Origin: Burkholderia gladioli
GTDB lineage: Bacteria > Pseudomonadota > Gammaproteobacteria > Burkholderiales > Burkholderiaceae
NCBI GenBank assembly: GCA_009914575.1
Contig: WNEB01000119.1
Location: forward strand, 1-5,659
Reading direction: 5' to 3'
Length of the DNA stretch: 5,659 nt
Both the position numbers and the translations under genes were made by a program. The notes beneath the pieces are model-generated. The model saw nothing but the letters and a program-made list of their open reading frames with translations, did no database searches and was not told the origin of the DNA. The number at the start of each line of letters is the position of its first letter. Position 1 is the stretch's first letter. This document shows positions 1 to 5,583 of this stretch, one piece after another.

Positions 1-140
1 CTGTACTGCTCGAGCATCGTTGCAAGCTCCGCTTCGACTGCCTGCTGAATAATCTGCCGCGCGCCCTGTTGGATCAGCTCGTCGAGCACGCTCTTCGTTT
101 CTGCTTTACTGCTGGTCGCTTCTTTCGTAGTCTTCTTCAT
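1..140 (-). CDS. IS256-family transposase, N-terminal fragment (runs off window)
   Basis: The minus strand from ATG at 140 reads MKKTTKEATSSKAETKSVLD, then ELIQQGARQIIQQAVEAELA and TMLEQY, open to the window edge (46 complete codons). A Lys/Thr-rich start followed by the 'ARQxIQQAVEAELATML' helix is typical of the N-terminus of IS256/mutator-type DDE transposases, which move their element by a copy-out mechanism. The catalytic DDE domain lies outside the window, so activity cannot be judged. The start is chosen as the only ATG in frame; the sequence before it has only a weak GGAAA as a ribosome site. The gene runs opposite to all the polysaccharide genes. Confidence 0.85.
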   Translation of the reverse strand, partial: MKKTTKEATSSKAETKSVLDELIQQGARQIIQQAVEAELATMLEQY

Positions 141-269
141 GGTGGCTGGTTTCCGGATCACTCAGGGTTCGCTGGTTGTGCTCACGACAAGCAACATTCT
201 CAGCTAAACCGCCACCGCCTTTTCAAATTCCCGTCGCGACCGCCGTACACCAGATTCGACAATAGCTCC
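1..269 (-). mobile_element. IS256-family insertion sequence, 5' end only
   Basis: Read on the minus strand, this is the left end of an IS256-family element that runs off the window. It carries the transposase N-terminus (140..1), about 130 bp of leader, and an apparent terminal repeat near 246-269 (minus strand, from GGAGCTATTGTCGAATCTGG at 269). Terminal sequences of this style, followed by GTGTACGGCGGT, fit my memory of IS256-family ends in Burkholderiales. The boundary is placed there because IS3 orfB coding sequence begins immediately to its right. The other end is outside the window, so the outer border is uncertain by a few bases and the target duplication cannot be checked. Confidence 0.7.
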
Positions 270-270
270 T

Positions 271-591
271 GCCCGCAAGCGGCCTCGGGGAGTGATCGTG
301 CATACTGACCGTGGTAGCCAATACTGCTCGCGCGAGCACCGCGCCCTGTTGGAGCAATACGCTTTGATCGCCAGCATGAGTGCCAGAGGCAACTGCTACG
401 ACAACGCAGCAATGGAGAGTTGGAACCACAGTCTGAAGGTCGAGGCCATCCATGGTGAACACCTCGCCACACGGGAGCAGGCCAAGGCTCATGTGTTTTA
501 CTACATTGAGGTTGACTACAATCGGATCCGGCTGCACTCGACCCTGGGCTACCTCAGCCCAGAGCAGTACGAGCTGGCCAATGTCGCTTAG
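271..591 (+). pseudogene. IS3-family transposase OrfB (rve/DDE integrase core), C-terminal fragment
   Basis: The frame reads [20 protein letters not shown] and continues through [31 protein letters not shown] and [19 protein letters not shown] to TAG at 589-591. HTDRGSQY carries the second catalytic Asp, and DNAAMES carries the catalytic Glu of the DDE triad. The YNxxRxHSxLGYxSPxxYE ending is the hallmark C-terminus of IS3-family OrfB. The first catalytic Asp and the N-terminal half are missing, because the frame leaves recognisable orfB sequence near 271 where the IS256 end lies. The frame stays open upstream to 208 and a GTG occurs at 292, but no complete catalytic domain can be made. It is therefore a disrupted transposase, unable to act in cis; a product from another copy could still use its right terminal repeat. 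Confidence 0.88.
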
Positions 592-594
592 ATA

Positions 595-621
595 GGTGTC
601 CGTAAATCAGGGGCAAGATCA
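595..621 (+). repeat. Right terminal inverted repeat of the IS3-family element
   Basis: This 27-bp sequence starts GGTGTCCGTAAATC and ends GGGGCAAGATCA. Its reverse complement matches 5520-5546 at 23 of 27 positions. The outer tip is 621, where the glycosyltransferase coding sequence begins. The repeat contains AGGGG (609-613), ten bases ahead of the GTG at 624, so it may act as an accidental ribosome site for the truncated downstream gene. Confidence 0.8.
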
Positions 622-998
622 CGGTGCTGATTCCCGCCTACAACGGCCACGAGGATCTCGAACGCACGCTCGCCTCGTTCGACGAGCCGGCGCCCGTGCA
701 CGTGCTGGTGGTGGACGACGGCAGCACGCCGCCCGTCGCGCCGGGCCGACATGCGGGCCTGCGCATCGAGGTGCTGCGCATGCCGCAAAACGGCGGCATC
801 GAGCGCGCGCTGGCCGCGCGCGGCTTCCGCTACGCAGCGCGCATCGATGCGGGCGATCTGGCCGCGCCGCAGCGGCTAGTCAAGCAGCGCGCGTTCCTGG
901 CGGCGCACCCGCGCGTGGCCTGCGTCGGCACCTGGACCCAGGTGATCGCGCGCGACGGCCGCCCGCTGTTCATGCTGACACCGCCGACGGATCTCGAC

Positions 999-1006
999 AT
1001 TTTTTT
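999..1006. repeat. Left target-site duplication of the MITE
   Basis: ATTTTTTT lies immediately before the left terminal repeat. Its partner at 1272-1278 has six Ts instead of seven. Joining 1006 directly to 1279 restores the glycosyltransferase reading frame, which identifies the seven-T form as the original target. Confidence 0.6.
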
Positions 1007-1271
1007 GGCTCTCTTGAAATTTGAGTGGGTGAAAAGGGCCGCCGGGGTACGAAAACCTACGTCGCAAAACGGTATCTTCCCACCCCTAGCCCCGCCCCAA
1101 GGCGGGGAAGTCCTCGCCGCCGGACGGGCTCGGGGGCCAGGCGGCGCAAGGCTTTGCCTAGCCCGAGCCCTCAAACGTGCTCGTAGATTTCTCCGCATCA
1201 AGGGTTCGCTGCGCCGGGCTTCGCCCGCCCTTGACCCGGAAAAATCCACCCACTCGAAATTCAAGAGAGGC
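1007..1271. mobile_element. MITE-like non-autonomous element, complete copy (265 bp)
   Basis: The element is bounded by 25-bp terminal inverted repeats at 1007-1031 (GGCTCTCTTGAAATTTGAGT...) and 1247-1271, which match at 22 of 25 positions. It is flanked by ATTTTTTT (999-1006) and ATTTTTT plus G (1272-1279), read as an 8-bp target duplication in which the right copy has lost one T. It encodes no recognisable transposase. Internal stems include 1090-1096 with 1101-1107 (loop CCAA), 1126-1134 with 1162-1170, and 1199-1204 with 1228-1233. Ends beginning GG with an AT-rich 8-bp duplication fit ISL3-family habits, so an ISL3-type enzyme is the inferred driver. A second copy lies at 3832-4046. Open frames here, including the minus-strand 147-codon one, look like chance. 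Confidence 0.82.
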
Positions 1272-1568
1272 ATTTTTTGCGCTTAATGGAACGCTACGAT
1301 TGCGCGAACCTGCCGGAACTCGGCCTATATTACGAACTGAACGAAGGCGGCATCAGCGCCACCAGGCACCGCCGGCAGATCCAGTCGACGCTGGCGCTCG
1401 TGATCCGCTATCTCGACGTGCGCAACCCCTACGACTGGTGCGGCCTGGCGAAATATCTGCTGCGCCTCGTCACGCCGTATTCGCTGCTGCACAAGCTCAA
1501 GCGCCGCTCGTTCGTCTCGCGCCGCGCCGCCTGAGGCGCGCGCCCCGTTTCCCTTTCATCGCTTCGAC

Positions 1569-2732
1569 ATGAGTTCCGTTTCCGCGCTGCGCATCGTTCT
1601 CGTCTGCAATACCGCCTGGGCGATCCATACCTATCGTCACGGGCTGATCCGGATGCTCGTGGCGAGCGGCGCCGAAGGTGACCGTGCTCGCGCCGCGCGA
1701 CCGCACCGTCGAGCCGCTCGAACAGATGGGCTGCCGCTACATCGCGTTGCCAGTCGACTCGAAGGGCACCGATCCGGTGGAGGACCTGCGCATGCTGGCC
1801 GCGATGCGGCGCCACTACCGCACGATCCGCCCGCACCTCGTGTTCCATTACACGATCAAGCCGAACATCTACGGCTCGATCGCGGCCTGGCTCGCGCGCA
1901 CGCCGTCGGTGGCGGTAACCACCGGCCTCGGCTACGTGTTCATCCGCGAGAGCCGCGCGGCGAGCATCGCCAAGCTGCTGTACCGCGGTTCGCGTTCCGC
2001 TTCCCGCGCGAGGTGTGGTTCCTGAACCGCGACGATCTCGCCACGTTCGAAGCACAGCGCCTGCTCGCGCATCCCGAACGCGCGCGGCTGCTGCACGGCG
2101 AAGGCGTGGACATCGCGCAATTCGCGCCCGCGCCGCTGCCCGAGCGCGACACCTATACGTTCGTGCTGATCGGCCGGTTGCTGTGGGACAAGGGCGTGCG
2201 CGAATATGTCGATGCCGCGCGCGCGCTGAAGCCGCGCTATCCGCACGCGCTGAAGCCGCGCTATCCGCACGCGCGCTTCGCGCTGCTCGGCCCGGTGGGC
2301 GTGGACAACCCGAGCGCCGTGTCGCAGACCTATCTCGACGAATGGGTGCGAGAAGGCGCGATCGAGTATCTTGGCGAGGCGCACGACGTGCGCCCGCACA
2401 TCGAGGCGGTCGACTGCGTGGTGCTGCCCTCGTATCGCGAGGGCGTGCCGCGTACGCTGATGGAAGCCTCGGCGATGTGCCGGCCGATCGTCGCCACCGA
2501 CGTGCCGGGCTGCCGCGACGTGGTGGCCGACGGCGAAACCGGCCTGCTCTGCACGGCGCGCGACAACGCGAGCCTGGCCGAAAAAATGGCGGCCATGCTC
2601 GATCTGCCGACCGACGCGCGCCGCGCGATGGGCGAGCGCGGCCGCGAGAAAGTATTGAGAGAATTCGACGAAGCGAACGTCGTCGATCGCTATCGGGAAA
2701 CCATCCGTGCCCTGACCGGCACGGCACTCTGA
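1569..2732 (+). pseudogene. GT4-type (glycosyltransferase group 1) enzyme with two frame changes and an internal duplication
   Basis: The N-terminus (MSSVSALRIVLVCNTAWAIH) is a GT-B N-domain start. At 1671-1680 the homologous frame shifts and continues as VTVLAPRDRTVEPLEQMGCR, then HLVFHYTIKPNIYGS and TTGLGYVFIRE. At 1984-1991 it returns to the first frame, FRFPREVWFLNRDD. The C-terminal Rossmann domain has FVLIGRLLWDKGVREYVDAA, the EGVPRTLME motif (E-x7-E at 2439-2465, which binds the donor sugar nucleotide) and GCRDVVADGETGLL. The first change fits one extra G; the second fits loss of one base or gain of two. Between them the starting frame happens to stay open, so one 387-codon frame with a scrambled Arg/Ala-rich middle spans the gene. 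A tandem 8-residue duplication (ALKPRYPH) lies at 2223-2270. The enzyme would add a sugar to a lipid-linked intermediate at the cytoplasmic face. The gene starts 34 bp after the previous stop and ends 14 bp before galE. Sequencing error is a possible cause of the shifts. Confidence 0.85.
2223..2270 (+). repeat. 24-bp perfect tandem duplication, two units
   Basis: Units 2223-2246 and 2247-2270 are identical and in frame, encoding ALKPRYPH twice within the GT4 C-terminal domain, just before ARFALLG. GT4 enzymes normally have a single such helix-to-strand link at this point, so the extra unit is probably a recent slippage or unequal-exchange event. A collapsed-repeat or assembly error is less likely because the copies are exact and in frame. 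Confidence 0.9.
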
Positions 2733-2739
2733 GGGAGGG
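2733..2739 (+). promoter_or_regulatory. Ribosome binding site for galE
   Basis: GGGAGGG lies 7 bases before the ATG at 2747, right after the GT4 stop codon (2730-2732). It fixes the galE start and separates galE from the long open frame that runs in from 2015. It is the clearest ribosome site among the polysaccharide genes. Confidence 0.75.
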
Positions 2740-2746
2740 CAACGCA

Positions 2747-3769
2747 ATGAGCAACAAGGGCACGATCCTCGTGACGGGCGGTGCGGGCTTCATCGGCTCG
2801 CACACGGTCGTCGAACTGCTCGGCAACGGCTACGACGTCGTGATCGTCGACAACCTGGTCAACAGCAAACGCGAGGCCGTCGAACGGATCGCGAAGATCG
2901 CCGGGCGCGCGCCCGCGTTCCACCAGATCGACGCCTGTGACGAAGCCGCGCTCGGCAAGGTGTTCGACGCGCATCCGATCACGGTCGCGATCCACTTCGC
3001 CGCGCTGAAGGCGGTGGGCGAATCGGTCGCGAAGCCGGTCGAGTATTACCGCAACAACCTCGACAGCCTGCTGGCCGTGTTCAACGTGATGCGCGCGCGC
3101 GACGTCAAGCACTTTGTGTTCAGTTCGTCGGCCACCGTGTACGGCGTGCCCGAGCGCTCGCCGATCGACGAATCGTTCCCGCTGTCGGCCACCAACCCGT
3201 ACGGCCAGACCAAGCTGATCGCCGAGCAGATCCTGCGCGACGTCGAGATTTCCGATCCGTCGTGGCGGATCGCCACGCTGCGCTACTTCAACCCGGTCGG
3301 CGCGCACGAAAGCGGCCTGATCGGCGAGGATCCGGTCGGCCTGCCGAACAACCTGATGCCGTACGTCGCGCAGGTCGCCGTCGGCAAGCTCGAAAAACTG
3401 CGCGTGTTCGGCAACGACTACCCAACGCCCGACGGCACCGGCGTGCGCGACTACATCCACGTGGTCGATCTGGCGCGCGGCCACCTGAAGGCGCTCGACG
3501 CGCTGAAGCAGCGCGACGCGAGCTTCGTCGTCAATCTCGGCACCGGCCACGGCTACAGCGTGCTCGACATTATTCGCGCGTTCGAGGCCGCGAGCGGTCG
3601 CAAGGTGCCCTACGAAATCGTGGTGCGCCGCCCCGGCGACGTCGGCGAGTGCTACGCGAACCCGGCGCGCGCCGCCGAGCTGATCGGCTGGCAGGCCGAG
3701 TACGGCATCGAGCGGATGTGCGCCGATCACTGGCGCTGGCAGGAACGGAACCCGCGCGGGTTTGCCTGA
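2747..3769 (+). CDS. galE: UDP-glucose 4-epimerase
   Basis: This is a complete 340-residue extended short-chain dehydrogenase, the usual GalE length. It interconverts UDP-glucose and UDP-galactose (some relatives also UDP-GlcNAc and UDP-GalNAc) using bound NAD+ in the cytoplasm. The NAD-binding TGGAGFIGSH is at residues 10-19 and FAALKAVGES at 84-93. The SSSAT active-site segment is at 126-130, and the catalytic pair is Y152 and K156 (PYGQTK). The substrate-side motifs RYFNPVGAH (179-187), VRDYIHVVDLA (233-243) and NLGTGHGYSV (263-272) are all present. The start is set by the strong ribosome site 7 bp upstream; the frame is open far upstream only by chance. It follows the GT4 gene by 14 bp, so co-transcription is likely, and a hairpin terminator follows at 3808. 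It is the only undamaged polysaccharide gene here and would supply the galactose-type donor for the neighbouring transferases. Confidence 0.96.
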   Translation: MSNKGTILVTGGAGFIGSHTVVELLGNGYDVVIVDNLVNSKREAVERIAKIAGRAPAFHQIDACDEAALGKVFDAHPITVAIHFAALKAVGESVAKPVEYYRNNLDSLLAVFNVMRARDVKHFVFSSSATVYGVPERSPIDESFPLSATNPYGQTKLIAEQILRDVEISDPSWRIATLRYFNPVGAHESGLIGEDPVGLPNNLMPYVAQVAVGKLEKLRVFGNDYPTPDGTGVRDYIHVVDLARGHLKALDALKQRDASFVVNLGTGHGYSVLDIIRAFEAASGRKVPYEIVVRRPGDVGECYANPARAAELIGWQAEYGIERMCADHWRWQERNPRGFA

Positions 3770-3807
3770 GCCCGAGCGGCGAAAGCCCGGCTCGAACCGC
3801 CTGTCGA

Positions 3808-3831
3808 AAGCCCCGCTCCGGCGGGGCTTTT
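3808..3831 (+). terminator. Rho-independent terminator after galE
   Basis: A 9-bp perfect stem, AAGCCCCGC (3808-3816) with GCGGGGCTT (3821-3829), encloses a TCCG loop and runs into a short T tract that ends at 3831. The tract is cut short by the left end of the second MITE copy at 3832, so termination may have been weakened. It marks the end of the GT2 - GT4 - galE unit. Confidence 0.8.
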
Positions 3832-4046
3832 GGCTCTCTTGAAATTTGAGTGGGTGAAAAGGGCCGCCGGGGTACGAAAACCTACGTCGCAAAACGGTAT
3901 CTTCCCACCCCTAGCCCCGCCCCAAGGCGGGGAAGTCCTCGCCGCCGGACGGGCTCGGGGGCCAGGCGGCGCAAGGCTTTGCCTGGCCAGAGCCCTCAAG
4001 CGTGCTCGTAGATTTTTCCGCATCAAGGGTTCGCCGCGCCGGGCTT
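3832..4046. mobile_element. MITE-like element, second copy, right end missing
   Basis: Positions 3832-4045 align without gaps to 1007-1220 (constant offset 2825), with five differences in 214 positions. The left terminal repeat is intact, as is the first internal hairpin (3915-3921 with 3926-3932). Similarity stops at about 4046, so roughly 50 bp including the right terminal repeat are gone. Two of the differences fall in the 3' arm of the second internal stem and weaken it. It lies between the galE terminator and the next gene, and carries no recognisable gene. The rest of the 463-bp gap (3770-4232) holds the terminator, a TCGTTT/AAACGA hairpin near 4048-4063 and the putative promoter below. 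Confidence 0.85.
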
Positions 4047-4167
4047 TTCGTTTGACGAAACGAGGCGAAACGACGATCCCGCCCCGCCGCCGCCATCGCC
4101 CGCAAGTCCTTGTCGAATAAGGAAAACGCAAGCTCCGGCCGGCTATAGGCGGCGCACGGCGCTCCGG

Positions 4168-4173
4168 TATAAT
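4168..4173 (+). promoter_or_regulatory. Possible -10 box for the downstream WecA/WbpL-like gene
   Basis: A perfect TATAAT stands out in this GC-rich intergenic region, 59 bp before the ATG at 4233. It is sensibly placed because the previous unit ends in a terminator. No convincing -35 box is visible 16-18 bp upstream, so this is a candidate only. Confidence 0.4.
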
Positions 4174-4232
4174 CCGCTGGCTCGAATTCCGGTCCATGCC
4201 GATTCGCCCCTGCCTCGGTTCCCGGCCCGTCC

Positions 4233-5346
4233 ATGCTCAGCTTCGCCGTCGCGTTTCTCGCCTCCCTGCTCGTCACGCTGCTCATCATTCGCTATGCGCA
4301 TCTGCACGAGAAATTCTCGATCGACCACGATCTGGCCGGCGTGCAGAAATTCCATGCGCATCCGGTGCCGCGCGTGGGCGGGCTCGGCATCGTAGCCGGC
4401 CTGCTGATCGGCTGCGTGCCGCTCGCGATGCGTTACCCGACCATCGCCGGCAGCATCGCGGGCCTCGCCGCCTGCGGCATCCCGGCGTTCGGCTCGGGGC
4501 TGATCGAGGATCTGACCAAGAAAGTGTCGCCGCGCGCGCCTGCTCTGCACGATGGCCGCCGCCGCGATCGCGTTCGCGCTGGTGGGCGTGGCGATCACGC
4601 GCATCAGCGTGCCGCCGCTCGATTTCCTGCTCGGCTACACGGCAATTTCGGCCGTCGTGACCGTGCTGGCCGTGGCCGCGCTCGCCAACGCCGTCAACAT
4701 CATCGACGGCTTCAACGGCCTCGCCTCGATGGTCGCGTTCATGATGTTCGCCTCGCTCGCCTACGTGTCGTTCCAGGTGTCGGAGCCGATTGTGCTGTCG
4801 GCCTCGCTGCTGATGATGGGCGCGATCATGGGCTTCTTCATCTGGAATTTCCCGGCCGGCCTGATCTTCCTCGGCGACGGCGGCGCGTACCTCATCGGCT
4901 TCATGCTCGGCGAACTGTCGATCCTGCTCGTGATGCGCCATCGCGAGGTGTCGGCCTGGTACCCGGTGCTGCTGTTCATGTATCCGATCTTCGAGACCTG
5001 CTTCTCGATCTACCGGAAGAAGTTCGTGCGCGGCATCTCGCCGGGCATTCCCGACGGCGTGCACCTGCACATGCTCGTCTACAAGCGGCTGATGCGCTGG
5101 GCCGTGGGCACGCGCGCCGCGCACGAGCTGACGCGCCGCAATTCGCTGACCTCGCCCTACCTGTGGCTGCTGTGCCTGATCGCCGTGATTCCGGCCACGC
5201 TGTTCTGGCGGCACACCGTGCACCTGTTCGCCTTCGTGCTGGTGTTCGTGTTCGCCTACGTGTGGCTGTACGTCAGCATCGTGCGGTTCCGCGTGCCGCG
5301 CTGGATGGTGGTGCGCAAGACGCGCGCCCAGCATCAGCAGCACTGA
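4233..5346 (+). pseudogene. WecA/WbpL-like undecaprenyl-phosphate sugar-1-phosphate transferase, frameshifted
   Basis: This is an MraY/WecA/WbpL-family integral membrane protein, which starts glycan assembly by moving an N-acetylated sugar 1-phosphate from its UDP form to undecaprenyl phosphate. The first part has a membrane segment (residues 1-21), HAHPVPRVGGLGI (41-53) and the acidic GLIEDLTKK (89-97). After CG-rich 4531-4540 the frame changes and continues LLCTMAAAAIAFALVG, NAVNIIDGFNGLA (catalytic Asp loop, about 4684-4722), GLIFLGDGGAYLIGF and DGVHLHMLVYKR (cytoplasmic His loop, about 5053-5086), ending QHQQH before TGA. All family motifs are present, so only the loss of two bases (one CG) or gain of one separates it from a roughly 371-residue enzyme. 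A restart at ATG 4552 would lack the N-terminal motifs. No clear ribosome site precedes ATG 4233. The exact sugar (FucNAc, GlcNAc or other) cannot be told. Sequencing error is possible. Confidence 0.87.
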
Positions 5347-5519
5347 ACCCCGGCCAGCACGGGGCAGATATAAAAAATCTATGGCCCCCGTTTTTGCAAC
5401 ACTGAGCTTCGATGCTGTGGTTGGCTTGCCTAAATCTATCCGGCGTCGTTGTGGGGATCACTCCCCGCGCCACGATGAGAGTCGCGCCTGACGGTCCTAA
5501 AAAGCCCCTCGGCTTCGAG
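5347..5519. other. Unidentified 173-bp segment between the transferase gene and the IS3 left end
   Basis: I find no convincing gene here. A weak CCCCG/CGGGG hairpin (5348-5352 with 5360-5364), followed by an A-rich stretch, lies just past the stop codon. From about 5375 the sequence is less GC-rich than the coding region, and the minus strand is open (part of 5545-5273), reading VIPTTTPDRFRQANHSIEAQ, unlike any family I can name. AAAAAGCC/GGCTT near 5498-5515 could be a cut-off terminator, oriented for the minus strand. The segment may be the scar of another mobile element. Confidence 0.4.
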
Positions 5520-5546
5520 TGATCTTGCCCACGTTTCACGGACACC
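5520..5546 (+). repeat. Left terminal inverted repeat of the IS3-family element
   Basis: A 27-bp sequence beginning TGATCTTGCCCACGTTTCAC matches the reverse complement of 595-621 at 23 of 27 positions; the four differences are all in the middle. The TG tip is typical of IS3-family ends. Confidence 0.8.
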
Positions 5547-5571
5547 CCTATAAGCGATTAACTATCGCAAT

Positions 5572-5578
5572 AGGAGGT
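5572..5578 (+). promoter_or_regulatory. Strong ribosome binding site for IS3 orfA
   Basis: AGGAGGT lies 5 bases before the ATG at 5584 and is a near-perfect Shine-Dalgarno sequence. It settles the orfA start. Confidence 0.75.
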
Positions 5579-5583
5579 GGACG

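Larger units (their letters stand above)
271..621 (+). mobile_element. IS3-family insertion sequence, 3' portion, interrupted by the IS256 element
   Basis: This segment holds the 3' part of orfB (to 591) and the right terminal repeat (595-621, ending ...CAAGATCA). The terminal TG...CA form and the match of this repeat, in inverted sense, to the IS3-type left end at 5520-5546 (23 of 27 positions) define the element's right tip at 621. The 5' half is absent because the IS256-family element abuts it at about 270; the missing half may continue to the left of the window. Base composition is less GC-rich than the glycosyltransferase genes that follow. Confidence 0.8.
622..1534 (+). pseudogene. Family 2 glycosyltransferase, broken: 5' end lost to IS3, central segment missing, split by a MITE
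   Basis: The GT-A fold begins at once: VLIPAYNGHEDLERTLASFD from 624, then LVVDDGS with the nucleotide-binding Asp pair (residues 31-32 counting from 624), QNGGIERAL, and ARIDAGD as the DxD-like metal site (about 843-857). The 3' part, in another frame from about 1274, reads FLRLMERYDCANLPELGLYY and ends RRSFVSRRAA before TGA (1532-1534). The natural start is gone; upstream lies IS3 sequence and a TAA at 603, and GTG 624 is the only plausible start. The MITE at 1007-1271 interrupts the gene; without it and one target copy the frame reads DLDIFLRLMERYDCANLPE. Even repaired, the protein has only about 213 residues, because the usual stretch between the TPPTD and ED-type regions is absent, suggesting an earlier deletion. 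Family assignment is firm; sugar specificity is unknown. It would be the first gene of a unit with the GT4 gene and galE. Confidence 0.85.

Noticed and set aside
69..308. 79-codon plus-strand frame at the left edge
   Set aside because: It is antisense to the IS256 transposase N-terminus and crosses the junction into IS3 sequence.
830..1273. Minus-strand frames across the MITE (147 codons, with a related 156-codon frame at 4197-3727) as a small gene carried by the element
   Set aside because: Both copies translate similarly only because the DNA is nearly identical. There is no ribosome site or domain, and the frame extends into unrelated flanking DNA.
2223..2270. CRISPR or longer tandem array
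   Set aside because: There are only two adjacent units, with no spacers, inside a coding sequence. No CRISPR-like repeat-spacer pattern occurs anywhere in the window.
1429..2826. Minus-strand open frame of 465 codons
   Set aside because: It is a shadow of the GT4 and galE coding region, extremely rich in Arg, Ala and Ser, with no recognisable domain. High GC at third codon positions keeps opposite frames open.
2015..3769. 584-codon frame suggesting a fusion of another protein to GalE
   Set aside because: The part before 2747 is an Arg/Ala-rich off-frame reading of the GT4 gene. The ribosome site and the normal GalE length of 340 residues fix the start at 2747.
2690..3892. Minus-strand open frame of 400 codons opposite galE
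   Set aside because: It lies antisense to a clear galE, runs into the MITE, and shows no family motifs.
4144..4150. CTATAGG as a -35 box for the TATAAT at 4168
   Set aside because: It does not resemble TTGACA; the spacing alone is not enough support.
4285..5343. Minus-strand open frame of 352 codons
   Set aside because: It is His/Arg-rich and antisense to the WecA/WbpL-like gene, whose motifs are unmistakable on the plus strand.
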